DNA from: Crocinitomicaceae bacterium
GTDB lineage: Bacteria; Bacteroidota; Bacteroidia; Flavobacteriales_D; Crocinitomicaceae
DNA length: 64,000 nt
Direction of reading: 5' to 3'
NCBI GenBank assembly: GCA_023262855.1
Contig: JALQYQ010000017.1
Span: forward strand, 1 to 64,000
How positions within the stretch are numbered: the first letter of the stretch is position 1; the number at the start of each line of letters is the position of its first letter. A program made the position numbers and the translations under genes. Shown piece after piece: positions 34,566-43,201 of this stretch. Below the pieces are notes generated by a model. It was not told the DNA's origin. It did not search any database and worked only from the letters and a program-made list of their open reading frames with translations.

Positions 34566-35339
34566 ATGGATTACGCAATTATCGCTCTTACAGTTCTTTT
34601 TGGGGCTGTCCTAACCTTCTTTTCTGGTTTCGGATTGGGGACTCTAATGCTTCCAGTCTTTAGTCTGTTTTTCCCCTTGCACATTGCAGTTGGAGCAACG
34701 GCGATTGTTCACCTTTCCAACAACATTTTCAAATTTGGAATGGTTTACAAACACATTCACAAACTCACCTTACTTTCTTTCGGTTTTCCAGCTGTTTTAG
34801 CGTCTTTACTTGGTGCACTTTGCTTGAATTACTTAGCAGATCTTCCACTCGCTGGAACCTACCTCATCGGTGAGTCAGTGATTGAATTAACTTACTTGAA
34901 AATTGTAATTGGAAGTTTGATGATTTTCTTTTCCTTAATTGAACTTGTTCCGAAATTATTACCACTCGGTTCGTTGAAGAAGAATATCGTGCTTGGAGGA
35001 ATTTTAAGTGGCTTTTTCGGTGGAATATCAGGACATCAAGGAGCTTTCCGTTCTGCCTTTTTAAGCAAAGCTGAATTAACGAAAGAAGAATTTGTAGCAA
35101 CCTCAAATGCCATTGCCCTACTAATCGATTTGTTCAGAATTATCGTGTATTACGAAACCTTCAATTTCGCGGCACTGAGTTACAAATCGGACCTTTTAGT
35201 TGTTGGAATTGTTTGCGCATTTGTTGGAACCTTCTTTGGAAAAAAATTACTCAACAAAGTAACAATGAATGGAATCCAAAAAATTGTAGCCTATTGTTTA
35301 TTGTTACTCGGAAGCTTGTTTATTGCCGGATTAATTTAA
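34566..35339 (+). CDS. TauE/SafE (DUF81) family membrane permease
   Basis: 257 aa with about eight predicted membrane segments. The first repeat begins with VLFGAVLTFFSGFGLGTLML and the second with VLGGILSGFFGGISGHQGAF; the second half contains the conserved GHQG-type turn. The family exports sulfite, sulfoacetate or related anions. The gene overlaps the end of the convergent pseudouridine synthase gene by 20 bp, so no terminator can lie between them. Confidence 0.88.
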   Translation: MDYAIIALTVLFGAVLTFFSGFGLGTLMLPVFSLFFPLHIAVGATAIVHLSNNIFKFGMVYKHIHKLTLLSFGFPAVLASLLGALCLNYLADLPLAGTYLIGESVIELTYLKIVIGSLMIFFSLIELVPKLLPLGSLKKNIVLGGILSGFFGGISGHQGAFRSAFLSKAELTKEEFVATSNAIALLIDLFRIIVYYETFNFAALSYKSDLLVVGIVCAFVGTFFGKKLLNKVTMNGIQKIVAYCLLLLGSLFIAGLI

Positions 35340-36039
35340 GCGCCTTAAATTCTTCTAAAATGGCACGAAAATCAAGGGATGGATTTGCAGAAATCGTAGT
35401 TTCAATCTTTGTCTGAGGATGTGTAAAACGCAGTTCTTCAGCATGCAATAGCATTTTATTCATTTGCCATCGCTCCAAGAAGAATTTATTTTGTTTGTTA
35501 CATCCGTGCGGACGATCGCCAATAATGGGATAAAAAATATGTGCTAAATGCTTGCGCAACTGATGCATTCTTCCGGTTTCAGGATCCAGTTTCACCAAGG
35601 AATAACGAGAAGTTGCATGCTTCCCAAATGGAATTGGCAATTCAAACGTTTCGATTCGTTCGTAATGCGTCACTGCATCCTGCGTTTTTCCATCATCTGT
35701 TGTCAAGGCATAATCGATGGTTCCTTTTTCAGGAATAAATCCACGCACCACAGCTTTGTAGGTTTTAGCAACACCTTTGTTCATGAAGGCTTGCTGCATC
35801 AACCTGTTCGTTTCTTCGTCCAATGCAAAAAGTAAAACGCCACTTGTTTTTCGATCCAATCGATGTGTTGGAAAAACTTTCCTACCCAACTGATCACGCA
35901 ATAATTGAATAGCAAACTCAGAAGCATCCGCAGCAATCGGCGAACGATGCACCAACAATCCATGCGGTTTATTGATCGCTACTAAAAAGTCATCTTGATA
36001 AATGATTTCCAATAAGTTATTTTCCACTTCTTCACTCAT
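35320..36039 (-). CDS. RluA-family pseudouridine synthase (TruC-like)
   Basis: 239 aa. The catalytic Asp is in HRLDRKTSGVLLFAL, and downstream RMHQLRKHLAHIFYPIIGD matches the RluA family; the N-terminus has LVHRSPIA. The short length without an S4 domain and the start IIYQDDFLVAINKPHGLLVH resemble TruC (tRNA pseudouridine-65). TruC is likely but other RluA substrates are possible. It overlaps the TauE gene convergently. Confidence 0.88.
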   Translation of the reverse strand: MSEEVENNLLEIIYQDDFLVAINKPHGLLVHRSPIAADASEFAIQLLRDQLGRKVFPTHRLDRKTSGVLLFALDEETNRLMQQAFMNKGVAKTYKAVVRGFIPEKGTIDYALTTDDGKTQDAVTHYERIETFELPIPFGKHATSRYSLVKLDPETGRMHQLRKHLAHIFYPIIGDRPHGCNKQNKFFLERWQMNKMLLHAEELRFTHPQTKIETTISANPSLDFRAILEEFKALKLIRQ

Positions 36040-36197
36040 CGTTCAGCTCTCATGATTAAAAGTTCAATTGGTTCAAAAGTTAAAAGGGTTCAAAGAGTTC
36101 AAATGGTTCAAATGGTTCAAAAGTTCATCACTAATCTCTCCTCTCTCATCACTTCTAATCACTTCTAATCACGAGTCACGAGTCACGAGTCACTAGT
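36040..36197. repeat. Mixed 9-, 10- and 7-bp repeat array
   Basis: Three successive tracts: ggttcaaat-type 9-mers (about 36060-36126), a tandem atcacttcta decamer (about 36148-36168), and cacgagt heptamers (about 36169-36195) that run to the stop codon of the O-methyltransferase (36198-36200). Different unit lengths within one gap suggest repeated independent slippage. Confidence 0.85.
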
Positions 36198-36839
36198 TCA
36201 CTTCTTCCTCGCCACCATCAATCCATCACGAATCGGCAATAAAATCTCCTGAACACGCTCATCCTCGTGCACCATTTTATTATAATCCATTAAGATTTTC
36301 GTTTCACGGTCTAAGGAATCATAATCTTCCAATACTTTACCAGACCAAAGAACATTGTCTGCAATGATGTAGCCACCCGATTTCACTTTATCAAAAACCA
36401 AATTATAGTAATTGCAATAGTTCTTTTTGTCTGCATCAATAAAAACTAGATCAAATTCATCATCCATCTGAGCCACAACTTCCATAGCATCACCAATGAT
36501 GTATTCAACTTTATCAGCGCAGTTTGCTTTTTCAATGTAGGATTGAACAAATTCTTCCAATTCTTCATTCACATCAACCGTCGTTACTTTTCCTCCTTCT
36601 TGCAAACCTTCAGCAAAGCACAATGCAGAATAGCCAGTATATGTTCCAATCTCAAGTACGCGTTTAGGCTGAATCATGTGTGACAACATACTCAACAAAC
36701 GCCCTTGAAAATGTCCGCTTAACATGCGCGGCTGAAGCACTGAAACGTGTGTTCGACGATTTAAATCCGCCAACACTTCCGGTTCTTTTTCGGTATGTGC
36801 ACAAACGTAATCGTCTAGTTTTGCATCGATGAATTCCAT
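36198..36839 (-). CDS. Catechol-type O-methyltransferase
   Basis: 213 aa from the ATG at 36837-36839; upstream in-frame starts add a non-homologous leader. SAM-binding VLEIGTYTGYSALCFAEGL is followed by DLVFIDADKKNY (metal-binding Asp) and GGYIIADNVLWSG, the bacterial COMT/caffeoyl-CoA methyltransferase family. It transfers methyl from SAM to a hydroxyl of a small catechol-like molecule; substrate unknown. It is divergent from the TrmH-type gene, with an 89-bp gap. Confidence 0.92.
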   Translation of the reverse strand: MEFIDAKLDDYVCAHTEKEPEVLADLNRRTHVSVLQPRMLSGHFQGRLLSMLSHMIQPKRVLEIGTYTGYSALCFAEGLQEGGKVTTVDVNEELEEFVQSYIEKANCADKVEYIIGDAMEVVAQMDDEFDLVFIDADKKNYCNYYNLVFDKVKSGGYIIADNVLWSGKVLEDYDSLDRETKILMDYNKMVHEDERVQEILLPIRDGLMVARKK

Positions 36840-36928
36840 AACAACTAATTTCTTGCAAAGATGCAGAAAAGGAAACAAAACCTTGGCAACTGAGAATATT
36901 ATTTGAATTTAATCTGCAACTTTGCACC

Positions 36929-37411
36929 ATGAAAACAGTCAACAAAGAAGGATATTGCGCCATTGGAATTTTCCGTGGAAAAACAGAACACAACTTGGGA
37001 ACACTTTGGCGTTCTGCTTACATTCTTGGTGCATCCTATATTTTCACCGTTGATAATAAGTACAAAAAGCAAAGCTCTGATGTGCTAAGAGCTTGGTCAC
37101 GCATACCATTATTTCACTACAAAACCTTTGATGATTTACTGAATAACATTCCTTACGATTGCCGATTGGTTGGTGTTGAAATGGATGACCGCGCAGAATT
37201 TCTGCACACATTCGAGCATCCAAAACGGGCTATTTATTTATTAGGAGCTGAAGGCGACGGTTTGCCAAAAGAAATTTTAGACAAATGCCATTACGTCATT
37301 AAACTACCAGGAAATTCTTCGTTAAATGTTGGTGTAACAGGAAGTATTGTCTTGCACGACCGCGCAACGAAAATGGTAACCACTTTCCCACCCGATCACA
37401 AAGAACATTAA
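36929..37411 (+). CDS. SpoU/TrmH-family RNA 2'-O-methyltransferase
   Basis: 160 aa SPOUT domain without an extra N-terminal RNA-binding module. Signatures: GIFRGKTEHNLGTLWRSAYI at the start (motif 1), LLGAEGDGLPKEIL (motif 2) and IKLPGNSSLNVGVTGSIVLH (motif 3, knot). It methylates a ribose in tRNA or rRNA; the target base is uncertain. It ends 1 bp before the stop codon of the convergent hydrolase gene. Confidence 0.88.
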   Translation: MKTVNKEGYCAIGIFRGKTEHNLGTLWRSAYILGASYIFTVDNKYKKQSSDVLRAWSRIPLFHYKTFDDLLNNIPYDCRLVGVEMDDRAEFLHTFEHPKRAIYLLGAEGDGLPKEILDKCHYVIKLPGNSSLNVGVTGSIVLHDRATKMVTTFPPDHKEH

Positions 37412-37412
37412 G

Positions 37413-38129
37413 TTATTTCTTTTCGCTTGTAATGGTTTCAACTGCCTTATTGTATTGAAACAACCAATTGTACATTTCATCAGTTCTGAAAACACGTTCC
37501 AACGCTCCATGGTCAGCACCTGGAACAACTGTATACTTTAGGTTTTCACCGCCGTTGCATGCTTTAATCGCCTTCACCACTTTTTCAGATTCTGAGATCG
37601 GAACAGCACGATCAGCATTTCCATGTTGTATCCACAAAGGAACTTGTGCCAAATTACAACCATCTTTTACATTTCCACCACCGCAAAGCGCAACGGCTGC
37701 TGTAACAATTTCTGGATAAGCACCCGCAAAATGTAAGGTTCCGTAACCTCCCAAACTCATTCCTGCAACATACACACGGTTTGTATCCGTTTTGTACTGT
37801 TTTTGAACATACTGCAACACATGTAAAATCTTTTCAGGCTCCCATGATTTACCTGCTGGAACTTGTGGAGCAATCACAATCGCTGGAATTGAACGTCCTT
37901 TATCGATTTCATGAATAACCCCATATTTGCGCACCAAAGCTAAATCCGAACCCGATAAACTTTTACCGTGTAAGAAAATTAATACCGGTGGATTATTTTG
38001 TAAAATACTATCCGCTGGAAGCGATAACCAAAAGTTATAATCTGATTTTCCCTTTTCCTCTGTCAATTGCCCAAAAGCTCCTGAAATCAATGAAACAAAG
38101 AAAAGAATAAGAAATGTCGTTTTTTTCAT
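37413..38129 (-). CDS. Secreted alpha/beta hydrolase (esterase/phospholipase-like)
   Basis: 238 aa. The signal peptide KKTTFLILFFVSLISGAFGQ indicates export. The catalytic Ser is in the GMSLGGYG elbow, with a downstream Asp in GNADRAVPIS and His in GADHGALE; LIFLHGKSL supplies the oxyanion hole. The family resembles prolyl-oligopeptidase/dienelactone-hydrolase-type esterases and LpqC-like feruloyl esterases. A TATCTTTG box (minus, 38137-38144) lies 7 nt before the ATG. Confidence 0.85.
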   Translation of the reverse strand: MKKTTFLILFFVSLISGAFGQLTEEKGKSDYNFWLSLPADSILQNNPPVLIFLHGKSLSGSDLALVRKYGVIHEIDKGRSIPAIVIAPQVPAGKSWEPEKILHVLQYVQKQYKTDTNRVYVAGMSLGGYGTLHFAGAYPEIVTAAVALCGGGNVKDGCNLAQVPLWIQHGNADRAVPISESEKVVKAIKACNGGENLKYTVVPGADHGALERVFRTDEMYNWLFQYNKAVETITSEKK

Positions 38130-38136
38130 AGGACGG

Positions 38137-38144
38137 CAAAGATA
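38137..38144 (-). promoter_or_regulatory. -7 box of the secreted hydrolase gene
   Basis: Minus-strand TATCTTTG fits TAnnTTTG and ends 7 nt before the ATG (38129). Confidence 0.45.
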
Positions 38145-38189
38145 GTGATAATGAGAGGAATGAAATGTTAAAAAACGTCAACACGTTGT

Positions 38190-38228
38190 TTTGAACATGG
38201 AGCATAGAACATGGAACATAGATTATGA
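38190..38228. repeat. Heptamer array (GGAACATAG / AACATGG units)
   Basis: aacatgg, agcatag, aacatgg, aacatag and attatg alternate in the gap after the DciA-like gene. The sequence is the same family, in reverse orientation, as the TTCTATG array at 12673-12783. Confidence 0.75.
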
Positions 38229-38298
38229 AGGATAGAGTAAAAAAAAGATAAAGTCCTTTAGCGAAGCGGTCTAGAAGTCTTGAATTCTTTTGTCCTAA

Positions 38299-38607
38299 TC
38301 ACCCAAACCAAACATCCTGAATCATCTCAAACCCCGCCTTTTCGTTGATGCGATGAATAATCACCTGTTTTCCATACGACAATTCATCGCGCATAACAGA
38401 AGAATCCATCGTGAGGTATAAGACCTTATTTTTGATTTTAATTTCTTTCGTTCGATTTGCCACTGCAATTCCCATCATTTCCGGCCAGGCATCGATTATA
38501 TCAAGTTCCTTCATTTTTCCATCCAAGCGATAGGCGCGCAATAACTTGTCAATTACCTCACTCAATGGCGCTTCATTAGAAGTACGTTTTAATTCATCTT
38601 TGTTCAT
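38299..38607 (-). CDS. DUF721/DciA-like protein
   Basis: 102 aa with the DUF721 (DciA) domain: LSEVIDKLLRAYRLDGKMKE, IIDAWPEMMGIAVANRTKEI and VLYLTMDSSVMRDELSYGKQ. DciA helps load or operate the replicative helicase in most bacteria that lack DnaC. It overlaps recF by 4 bp (ATGA), the usual recF-DUF721 arrangement, so both are probably co-translated. Confidence 0.87.
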   Translation of the reverse strand: MNKDELKRTSNEAPLSEVIDKLLRAYRLDGKMKELDIIDAWPEMMGIAVANRTKEIKIKNKVLYLTMDSSVMRDELSYGKQVIIHRINEKAGFEMIQDVWFG

Positions 38608-39731
38608 ACTTCTTGTATTATTTGTGAAGGTAATTCAACGACAATTCCTTGATCAACAGAAAACAATTTGCTTTCAAATTCGCCCGTTTGAAAAATGGCA
38701 CGAATACGATCTTCATCTGTATCGGTTACCAATACTTGTCCAAAATAATGATTCGAAACCAAAGCCAATAACTTAGCGACACGGGTTTGATCCAATTTAT
38801 CAAAAATATCATCCAATAAAAGTACAGGATGCACATTCAAATGCTTTTTCAACCAATCGTACTGTGCCAAGCGCAAAGCAATGATAAACGATTTCTGCTG
38901 TCCTTGTGAACCAAACTTTTTAATCGGATGACCTTTTATCGTAAACAACAAATCATCTTTGTGTGTACCTGCATTCGAATAATGCGTTATCGCGTCTTTT
39001 TTCTCGTATTGAATCAACAAGTCCTCAAACGATTGATCATTCAGTTGAGAACGATAATCCAAATGAACTTCTTCACTTTCCAAGCCAATGTAATGATAGC
39101 GTTCTTGAAAAACAGGAATAAATTCCTCTAAAAACGCTTTACGTTTCTCATGAATCGCCGTTCCAGTTTTAATCAATTGCTCATTCCATACTTCGATGGA
39201 CTCACGATCAAACAAACCATGATCGTACATATTGCGCAACAAAGCATTTCGTTGATCCAAAATCTTTGCGTAGCGCTGAATATTGTCCAAATACTGACGA
39301 TCGAACTGAGATATAATGCCATCCATCCATTTTCTGCGCAATTCACTTCCCTCAGAAATTAAATCACGATCATAAGGGGAAATCATTACAGCGGGAAATT
39401 GACCTATGTGATCGGCTAATTTTTCGTATTCTTTCTTATTGCGTTTGAACACTTTTTTCGCACCACTTTTTACGGCACAATGAATCGCAATATCTTGATC
39501 GTCCTTGCTCCATGTTCCTTGAATGGCAAAAAACGCTTGATCGAAGCGAATATTCTGACGATCCATTACATTCATGTACGACTTGCAAAGACTCAAATAA
39601 TGAACTGCATCCAAGATGTTTGTCTTCCCGGAACCATTCTTCCCAACAAAACAATTGACATTCGAAGACAAGGCTATTTCAGCTTCTTCGTAATTCTTAA
39701 AATTGATGAGATGGATGGATTTTAAATGCAT
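38604..39731 (-). CDS. recF: DNA replication/repair protein RecF
   Basis: 375 aa from the ATG at 39729-39731. The GTG at 39735-39737 overlaps the promoter -7 box and is rejected. SMC-like ATPase with Walker A FVGKNGSGKTNILDAVHYL, signature KFGSQGQQKSFIIALRLAQ and Walker B LLLDDIFDKLD. RecF binds gapped DNA and loads RecA with RecR/RecO. It overlaps the DciA-like gene and is divergent from the TPR-ribH unit. Confidence 0.95.
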   Translation of the reverse strand: MHLKSIHLINFKNYEEAEIALSSNVNCFVGKNGSGKTNILDAVHYLSLCKSYMNVMDRQNIRFDQAFFAIQGTWSKDDQDIAIHCAVKSGAKKVFKRNKKEYEKLADHIGQFPAVMISPYDRDLISEGSELRRKWMDGIISQFDRQYLDNIQRYAKILDQRNALLRNMYDHGLFDRESIEVWNEQLIKTGTAIHEKRKAFLEEFIPVFQERYHYIGLESEEVHLDYRSQLNDQSFEDLLIQYEKKDAITHYSNAGTHKDDLLFTIKGHPIKKFGSQGQQKSFIIALRLAQYDWLKKHLNVHPVLLLDDIFDKLDQTRVAKLLALVSNHYFGQVLVTDTDEDRIRAIFQTGEFESKLFSVDQGIVVELPSQIIQEV

Positions 39732-39736
39732 TGACA

Positions 39737-39744
39737 CAAATTTA
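39737..39744 (-). promoter_or_regulatory. -7 box of recF (near-leaderless)
   Basis: Minus-strand TAAATTTG ends 5 nt before the chosen ATG at 39731. Confidence 0.45.
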
Positions 39745-39825
39745 AACCAATTTTTGCTCGCTCCGAATTTTTAGTGATTTTGTTTTAAATTGTCTTTAAG
39801 CACAATCTTGTTGAAAACTTCGCTT

Positions 39826-39853
39826 TTGTTAATCAAAAAAAAAACTATTTTTG
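39826..39853 (+). promoter_or_regulatory. Promoter of the TPR/ribH unit
   Basis: TTG (39826-39828), 17-bp spacer mostly A, TATTTTTG (39846-39853). The box ends 20 nt before the ATG at 39874. The elements match the Bacteroidota primary sigma consensus well. Confidence 0.7.
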
Positions 39854-39873
39854 CAGGGCTAAATTTGCAGATA

Positions 39874-40518
39874 ATGTTAGAAAATTTTTCAGTACAAGAA
39901 ATTAAAAGACACTTAGAGTCAAACAAGAATATGCGTTTCGTCACTTACGGAGTGGGTGGTTTACTTGTTTTAGTAATCGGATATTTCGCATACATTCAAT
40001 TCATGTGGAAGCCTGACAATGAGAAATCGAAAGATGCTTATTGGATTGGTTTGAACTACGCAAGTCAAGATTCAACTGACTTAGCAATTGATGCGTTGAA
40101 ACCAGTTGTTAAAAAATACGATGGTAAAATTGGTGGTGAAAACGCGCAATTTATCTTAGGAAGACAATACATGTCAAAAGGTGAATTCAAAAAAGCATTG
40201 ACTGAATTAGAAGGTGTTGACGTTGAAGATACGTATGTTTCTGCGATGGCAATTGGACTTCAAGGAGATTGCTACAGTGAAATGAAAGATTTCAAAACAG
40301 CGACTGAGAAATACTTAGAAGCAGCTGGATTGAATGAAAACGAAATGACAACTCCAATGTATTTGTTCAAAGCTGGATTAACAGCTGAGAAAACAAGTGA
40401 TTTCGATACAGCAGTTGATTGTTACAAAAAAATTCAAGACGATTATCCTCAATTTGGTTCTCAAAAATCAATTGAAAAATACATCGCTCGATCTTCAAGC
40501 AAAACAACAAAAAAATAA
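39874..40518 (+). CDS. Membrane-anchored TPR protein (YfgM-like)
   Basis: 214 aa from the ATG at 39874; longer ORF extensions overlap the promoter. A single membrane helix (FVTYGVGGLLVLVIGYFAYIQF, about residues 22-43) precedes three to four tetratricopeptide repeats (ALKPVVKKYDGKIGGENAQF, KGEFKKALTELEGV, MKDFKTATEKYLEA, SDFDTAVDCYKKIQ). The layout matches YfgM/BamD-like ancillary proteins. It lies directly before ribH with no intergenic bases, as often in Bacteroidota. Confidence 0.85.
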   Translation: MLENFSVQEIKRHLESNKNMRFVTYGVGGLLVLVIGYFAYIQFMWKPDNEKSKDAYWIGLNYASQDSTDLAIDALKPVVKKYDGKIGGENAQFILGRQYMSKGEFKKALTELEGVDVEDTYVSAMAIGLQGDCYSEMKDFKTATEKYLEAAGLNENEMTTPMYLFKAGLTAEKTSDFDTAVDCYKKIQDDYPQFGSQKSIEKYIARSSSKTTKK

Positions 40519-41037
40519 ATGGCTACTGCATTACGCAATCTGTCAGAATACGATAAGGACTTTGTTCCAAACGGTGCCGATTTTAAAGTCGGCATTGTTG
40601 TTTCTGAATGGAACGATTCAATTACCTTGAATCTGTTAAAAGGTGCTAAAGAAGCATTGTTAGACAATGGTGTAAAAGAAGAAAACATTTTGGTGCGTTT
40701 TGTTCCAGGTGCTTTCGAACTTCCATTGGGAGCTCAATACATGTGTGAATTTACAGATGTAGATGGCGTTGTTGCCATTGGCGTTGTCATTCAAGGTGAA
40801 ACAAAACATTTTGACTTTGTATGCGACGGTGCAACACAAGGAATCAAAGACATCAATCTAAAATACAATACGCCAGTTGCCTTCTGTTTATTGACAGACA
40901 ACAACATACAGCAATCGATAGACCGTTCAGGTGGCAAACATGGTAATAAAGGGATTGAATGCGCCATTGCTTGCATGAAAATGATTGATTTAAAACGTCA
41001 ATTTAAGTCAGTCGGAAAAATTGGCTATTCTAAATAA
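40519..41037 (+). CDS. ribH: 6,7-dimethyl-8-ribityllumazine synthase
   Basis: 172 aa. RibH condenses 5-amino-6-ribitylamino-uracil with dihydroxybutanone phosphate in riboflavin synthesis and assembles into a 60-mer or pentamer. Family motifs: IVVSEWNDSITLNLLKGA, VRFVPGAFELPLGA, GVVIQGETKHFDFVCDGA (catalytic His) and the C-terminal GNKGIECA. It begins on the base after the TPR stop. No other riboflavin gene is in the window. Confidence 0.95.
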   Translation: MATALRNLSEYDKDFVPNGADFKVGIVVSEWNDSITLNLLKGAKEALLDNGVKEENILVRFVPGAFELPLGAQYMCEFTDVDGVVAIGVVIQGETKHFDFVCDGATQGIKDINLKYNTPVAFCLLTDNNIQQSIDRSGGKHGNKGIECAIACMKMIDLKRQFKSVGKIGYSK

Positions 41038-41076
41038 TGCAAAAGAAAAAAATAATCTAATTTTCTGATCAATTGA

Positions 41077-41117
41077 ATCATGAATCATAAATCATGAATC
41101 ATAAATTATAAATTCCT
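41077..41117. repeat. Heptamer array (GAATCAT units)
   Basis: gaatcat, gaatcat, aaatcat, gaatcat, aaattat and aaattcc in tandem, in the gap between ribH and glmM and close to the 3' end of ribH. Confidence 0.85.
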
Positions 41118-41129
41118 AAAGTCTAAAAA

Positions 41130-42515
41130 ATGACATTAATAAAATCAATCTCTGGAATCCGCGGAACGATTGGCGGAAAAGTAGATCAAGGATTGACACC
41201 AATTGATGCAGTTAAATTCGCTGCAGCTTATGGTACTTGGTTGAAAAACAGAAATGCGGGAAGCAAAATCAAAGTCGTAATTGGGCGTGATGCGCGTATC
41301 TCTGGGCAAATGATTTCTGACTTGGTTATTTCAACCTTGGTTGGCTTAGGAATTGATGTTGTAAACTTAGGATTATCGACTACACCAACAGTTGAAGTGG
41401 CTGTTCCAATGGAAAATGCGCACGGTGGAATCATTCTAACCGCAAGTCACAATCCAAAACAATGGAATGCATTAAAATTATTGAACGAAAAAGGTGAATT
41501 CATTTCTGGTGCTGACGGTGAAGCTGTTTTAGCGATTGCTGAAGCTGAAAGTTTTGAATTTGCAGAAGTGGATGATTTAGGAAAAGTTAGTCAAGATGAT
41601 TCCTATTTACAAAAACACATTGATGCAATTTTAGCCTTGCCATTGGTGGATAAAAAAGCAATTGAAGCAGCTAATTTCTCAGTGGTTGTTGATGCTGTTA
41701 ACTCTACCGGTGGAATATTTGTTCCAGCGCTTTTAGAAGCCTTGGGAGTTAAAAACACCACGAAACTTTATTGTGATCCAACCGGACATTTTCCTCACAA
41801 TCCAGAACCATTGCCAGAACATTTAACTGATCTGGCGGCTAAAATTAAGGAAGTTGGAGCTGATGTCGGTATTACTGTAGATCCAGATGTTGACCGTTTA
41901 GCGCTTGTTTGCGAGGATGGTTCGATGTTCGGTGAAGAATATACCCTGGTTGCAGTTGCTGATTATGTGTTAACGCATACGCCAGGCGCAACTGTATCAA
42001 ACTTATCTTCTACACGTGCTTTGCGTGATATTACAGAAGACCGTGGTTTATTGTACAGTGCAGCGGCAGTTGGTGAAGTCAACGTAGTGACAAAAATGAA
42101 AGAAACGAATGCTGTAATCGGTGGTGAAGGAAATGGTGGTGTCATCTATCCTGAATTGCATTACGGACGTGATTCATTGGTTGGAATTGCTTTGTTTTTG
42201 AGTCATTTGGCGCACAAAAAAATGAAAGTTTCAGAATTGCGTGATAGCTATCCGAAATACACGATTTCGAAAAATAAAATTGAATTAACGCCAGACATCG
42301 ATGTAGATCAATTGTTGATGCACATGACAATCAACTATGCACACGAAGAAGTTGATACAACGGATGGTGTTAAAATTTACATCGGAAAAGAATGGGTTCA
42401 CTTGCGTAAAAGTAATACTGAGCCAATCATTCGAATTTATTCTGAAAGCCAAAATGAGCAAATGGCCAATGATCTTGCCGAACGCATCATTCTTGAAATA
42501 AAAGCATTGATTTAA
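41130..42515 (+). CDS. glmM: Phosphoglucosamine mutase (or phosphomannomutase/phosphoglucomutase)
   Basis: 461 aa alpha-D-phosphohexomutase. The phosphoserine loop is in IILTASHNPKQWNALKL, the metal loop is DPDVDRLAL, the sugar-binding loop is GEGNGGVI, and the phosphate-binding loop near the end is RKSNTEPIIRIYSE. In Bacteroidota the orthologue is usually annotated as GlmM, making GlcN-1-P for UDP-GlcNAc; a phosphomannomutase role cannot be excluded. A strong terminator follows at 42539. Confidence 0.87.
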   Translation: MTLIKSISGIRGTIGGKVDQGLTPIDAVKFAAAYGTWLKNRNAGSKIKVVIGRDARISGQMISDLVISTLVGLGIDVVNLGLSTTPTVEVAVPMENAHGGIILTASHNPKQWNALKLLNEKGEFISGADGEAVLAIAEAESFEFAEVDDLGKVSQDDSYLQKHIDAILALPLVDKKAIEAANFSVVVDAVNSTGGIFVPALLEALGVKNTTKLYCDPTGHFPHNPEPLPEHLTDLAAKIKEVGADVGITVDPDVDRLALVCEDGSMFGEEYTLVAVADYVLTHTPGATVSNLSSTRALRDITEDRGLLYSAAAVGEVNVVTKMKETNAVIGGEGNGGVIYPELHYGRDSLVGIALFLSHLAHKKMKVSELRDSYPKYTISKNKIELTPDIDVDQLLMHMTINYAHEEVDTTDGVKIYIGKEWVHLRKSNTEPIIRIYSESQNEQMANDLAERIILEIKALI

Positions 42516-42538
42516 TTCAATCTAATCATATAAATGAA

Positions 42539-42564
42539 AGCTCCGTTAGACGGGGCTTTTTTTT
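42539..42564. terminator. Bidirectional terminator between glmM and the second DUF218 gene
   Basis: AGCTCCG-TTAGA-CGGGGCT is a 7-bp stem (one G-U) followed on the plus strand by an eight-T run. The convergent gene's stop codon lies at the end of the T run. Confidence 0.85.
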
Positions 42565-43201
42565 ATGGAATCTGAACTTGTTCTCCCAGAAAAGTCGGCT
42601 CAACATTCAATTTCACTTCAAAGTATGCTTTGACACAGGCAAAAAACTCACGAAACTTCGTTTTAATTCCATACATTTTTCGCACATCAGTAGCATCAAA
42701 TCCATAAGCTTCCAACCCAAAACGTCGCGCAATGTAAACCGCTCGTTGATTGTGAAAGTGTTGTGAAATGACAACAAATTGTTTTTGACCAAAAATCTTC
42801 CAAGCTCGAAGCACAGAATCATAGGTATCAAACCCTGCGTAATCTAAAAAAATATGTTCGGTAGGAATTCCACGGGAAATCAATTCTTGTTTCATATCTT
42901 CAGGTTCGTTGTAATCCTTACTCCCATTATCACCACTGATGAGAACATTTTTTATTTTCCCAGATTCATACAGCTTCACGCAAGCATCAATTCGATGAAA
43001 GAAATACGCGTTTTCAGAACCTCCTCTTAAATTACGACTCGTTCCAAGCAATAACCCAGTTTTCACTTCAGGCATTTTTTCAACATCCGAAAAAAGAAAG
43101 GCCTTGCTTTCATAATAGACAGAAAAATTTGACCAACACGCAATAAACACACCTAAAAAAAATGTATAAATCATTACTTTCTTCCATCTGATTTTCTGCA
43201 T
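42563..43201 (-). CDS. DUF218/SanA-like membrane protein (second copy)
   Basis: 212 aa. One N-terminal membrane helix (KVMIYTFFLGVFIACWSNF) precedes a DUF218 domain with TGLLLGTSRNLRGGS, NVLISGDNGSKDYNEPED, LDYAGFDTYDSVLRA and SQHFHNQRAVYIARRFG. The spacing and FHNQRA block are closest to SanA (vancomycin-sensitivity at high temperature in E. coli). The role is in envelope barrier function; chemistry unknown. A longer paralogue is at 6115-6882. Confidence 0.85.
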   Translation of the reverse strand: MQKIRWKKVMIYTFFLGVFIACWSNFSVYYESKAFLFSDVEKMPEVKTGLLLGTSRNLRGGSENAYFFHRIDACVKLYESGKIKNVLISGDNGSKDYNEPEDMKQELISRGIPTEHIFLDYAGFDTYDSVLRAWKIFGQKQFVVISQHFHNQRAVYIARRFGLEAYGFDATDVRKMYGIKTKFREFFACVKAYFEVKLNVEPTFLGEQVQIP

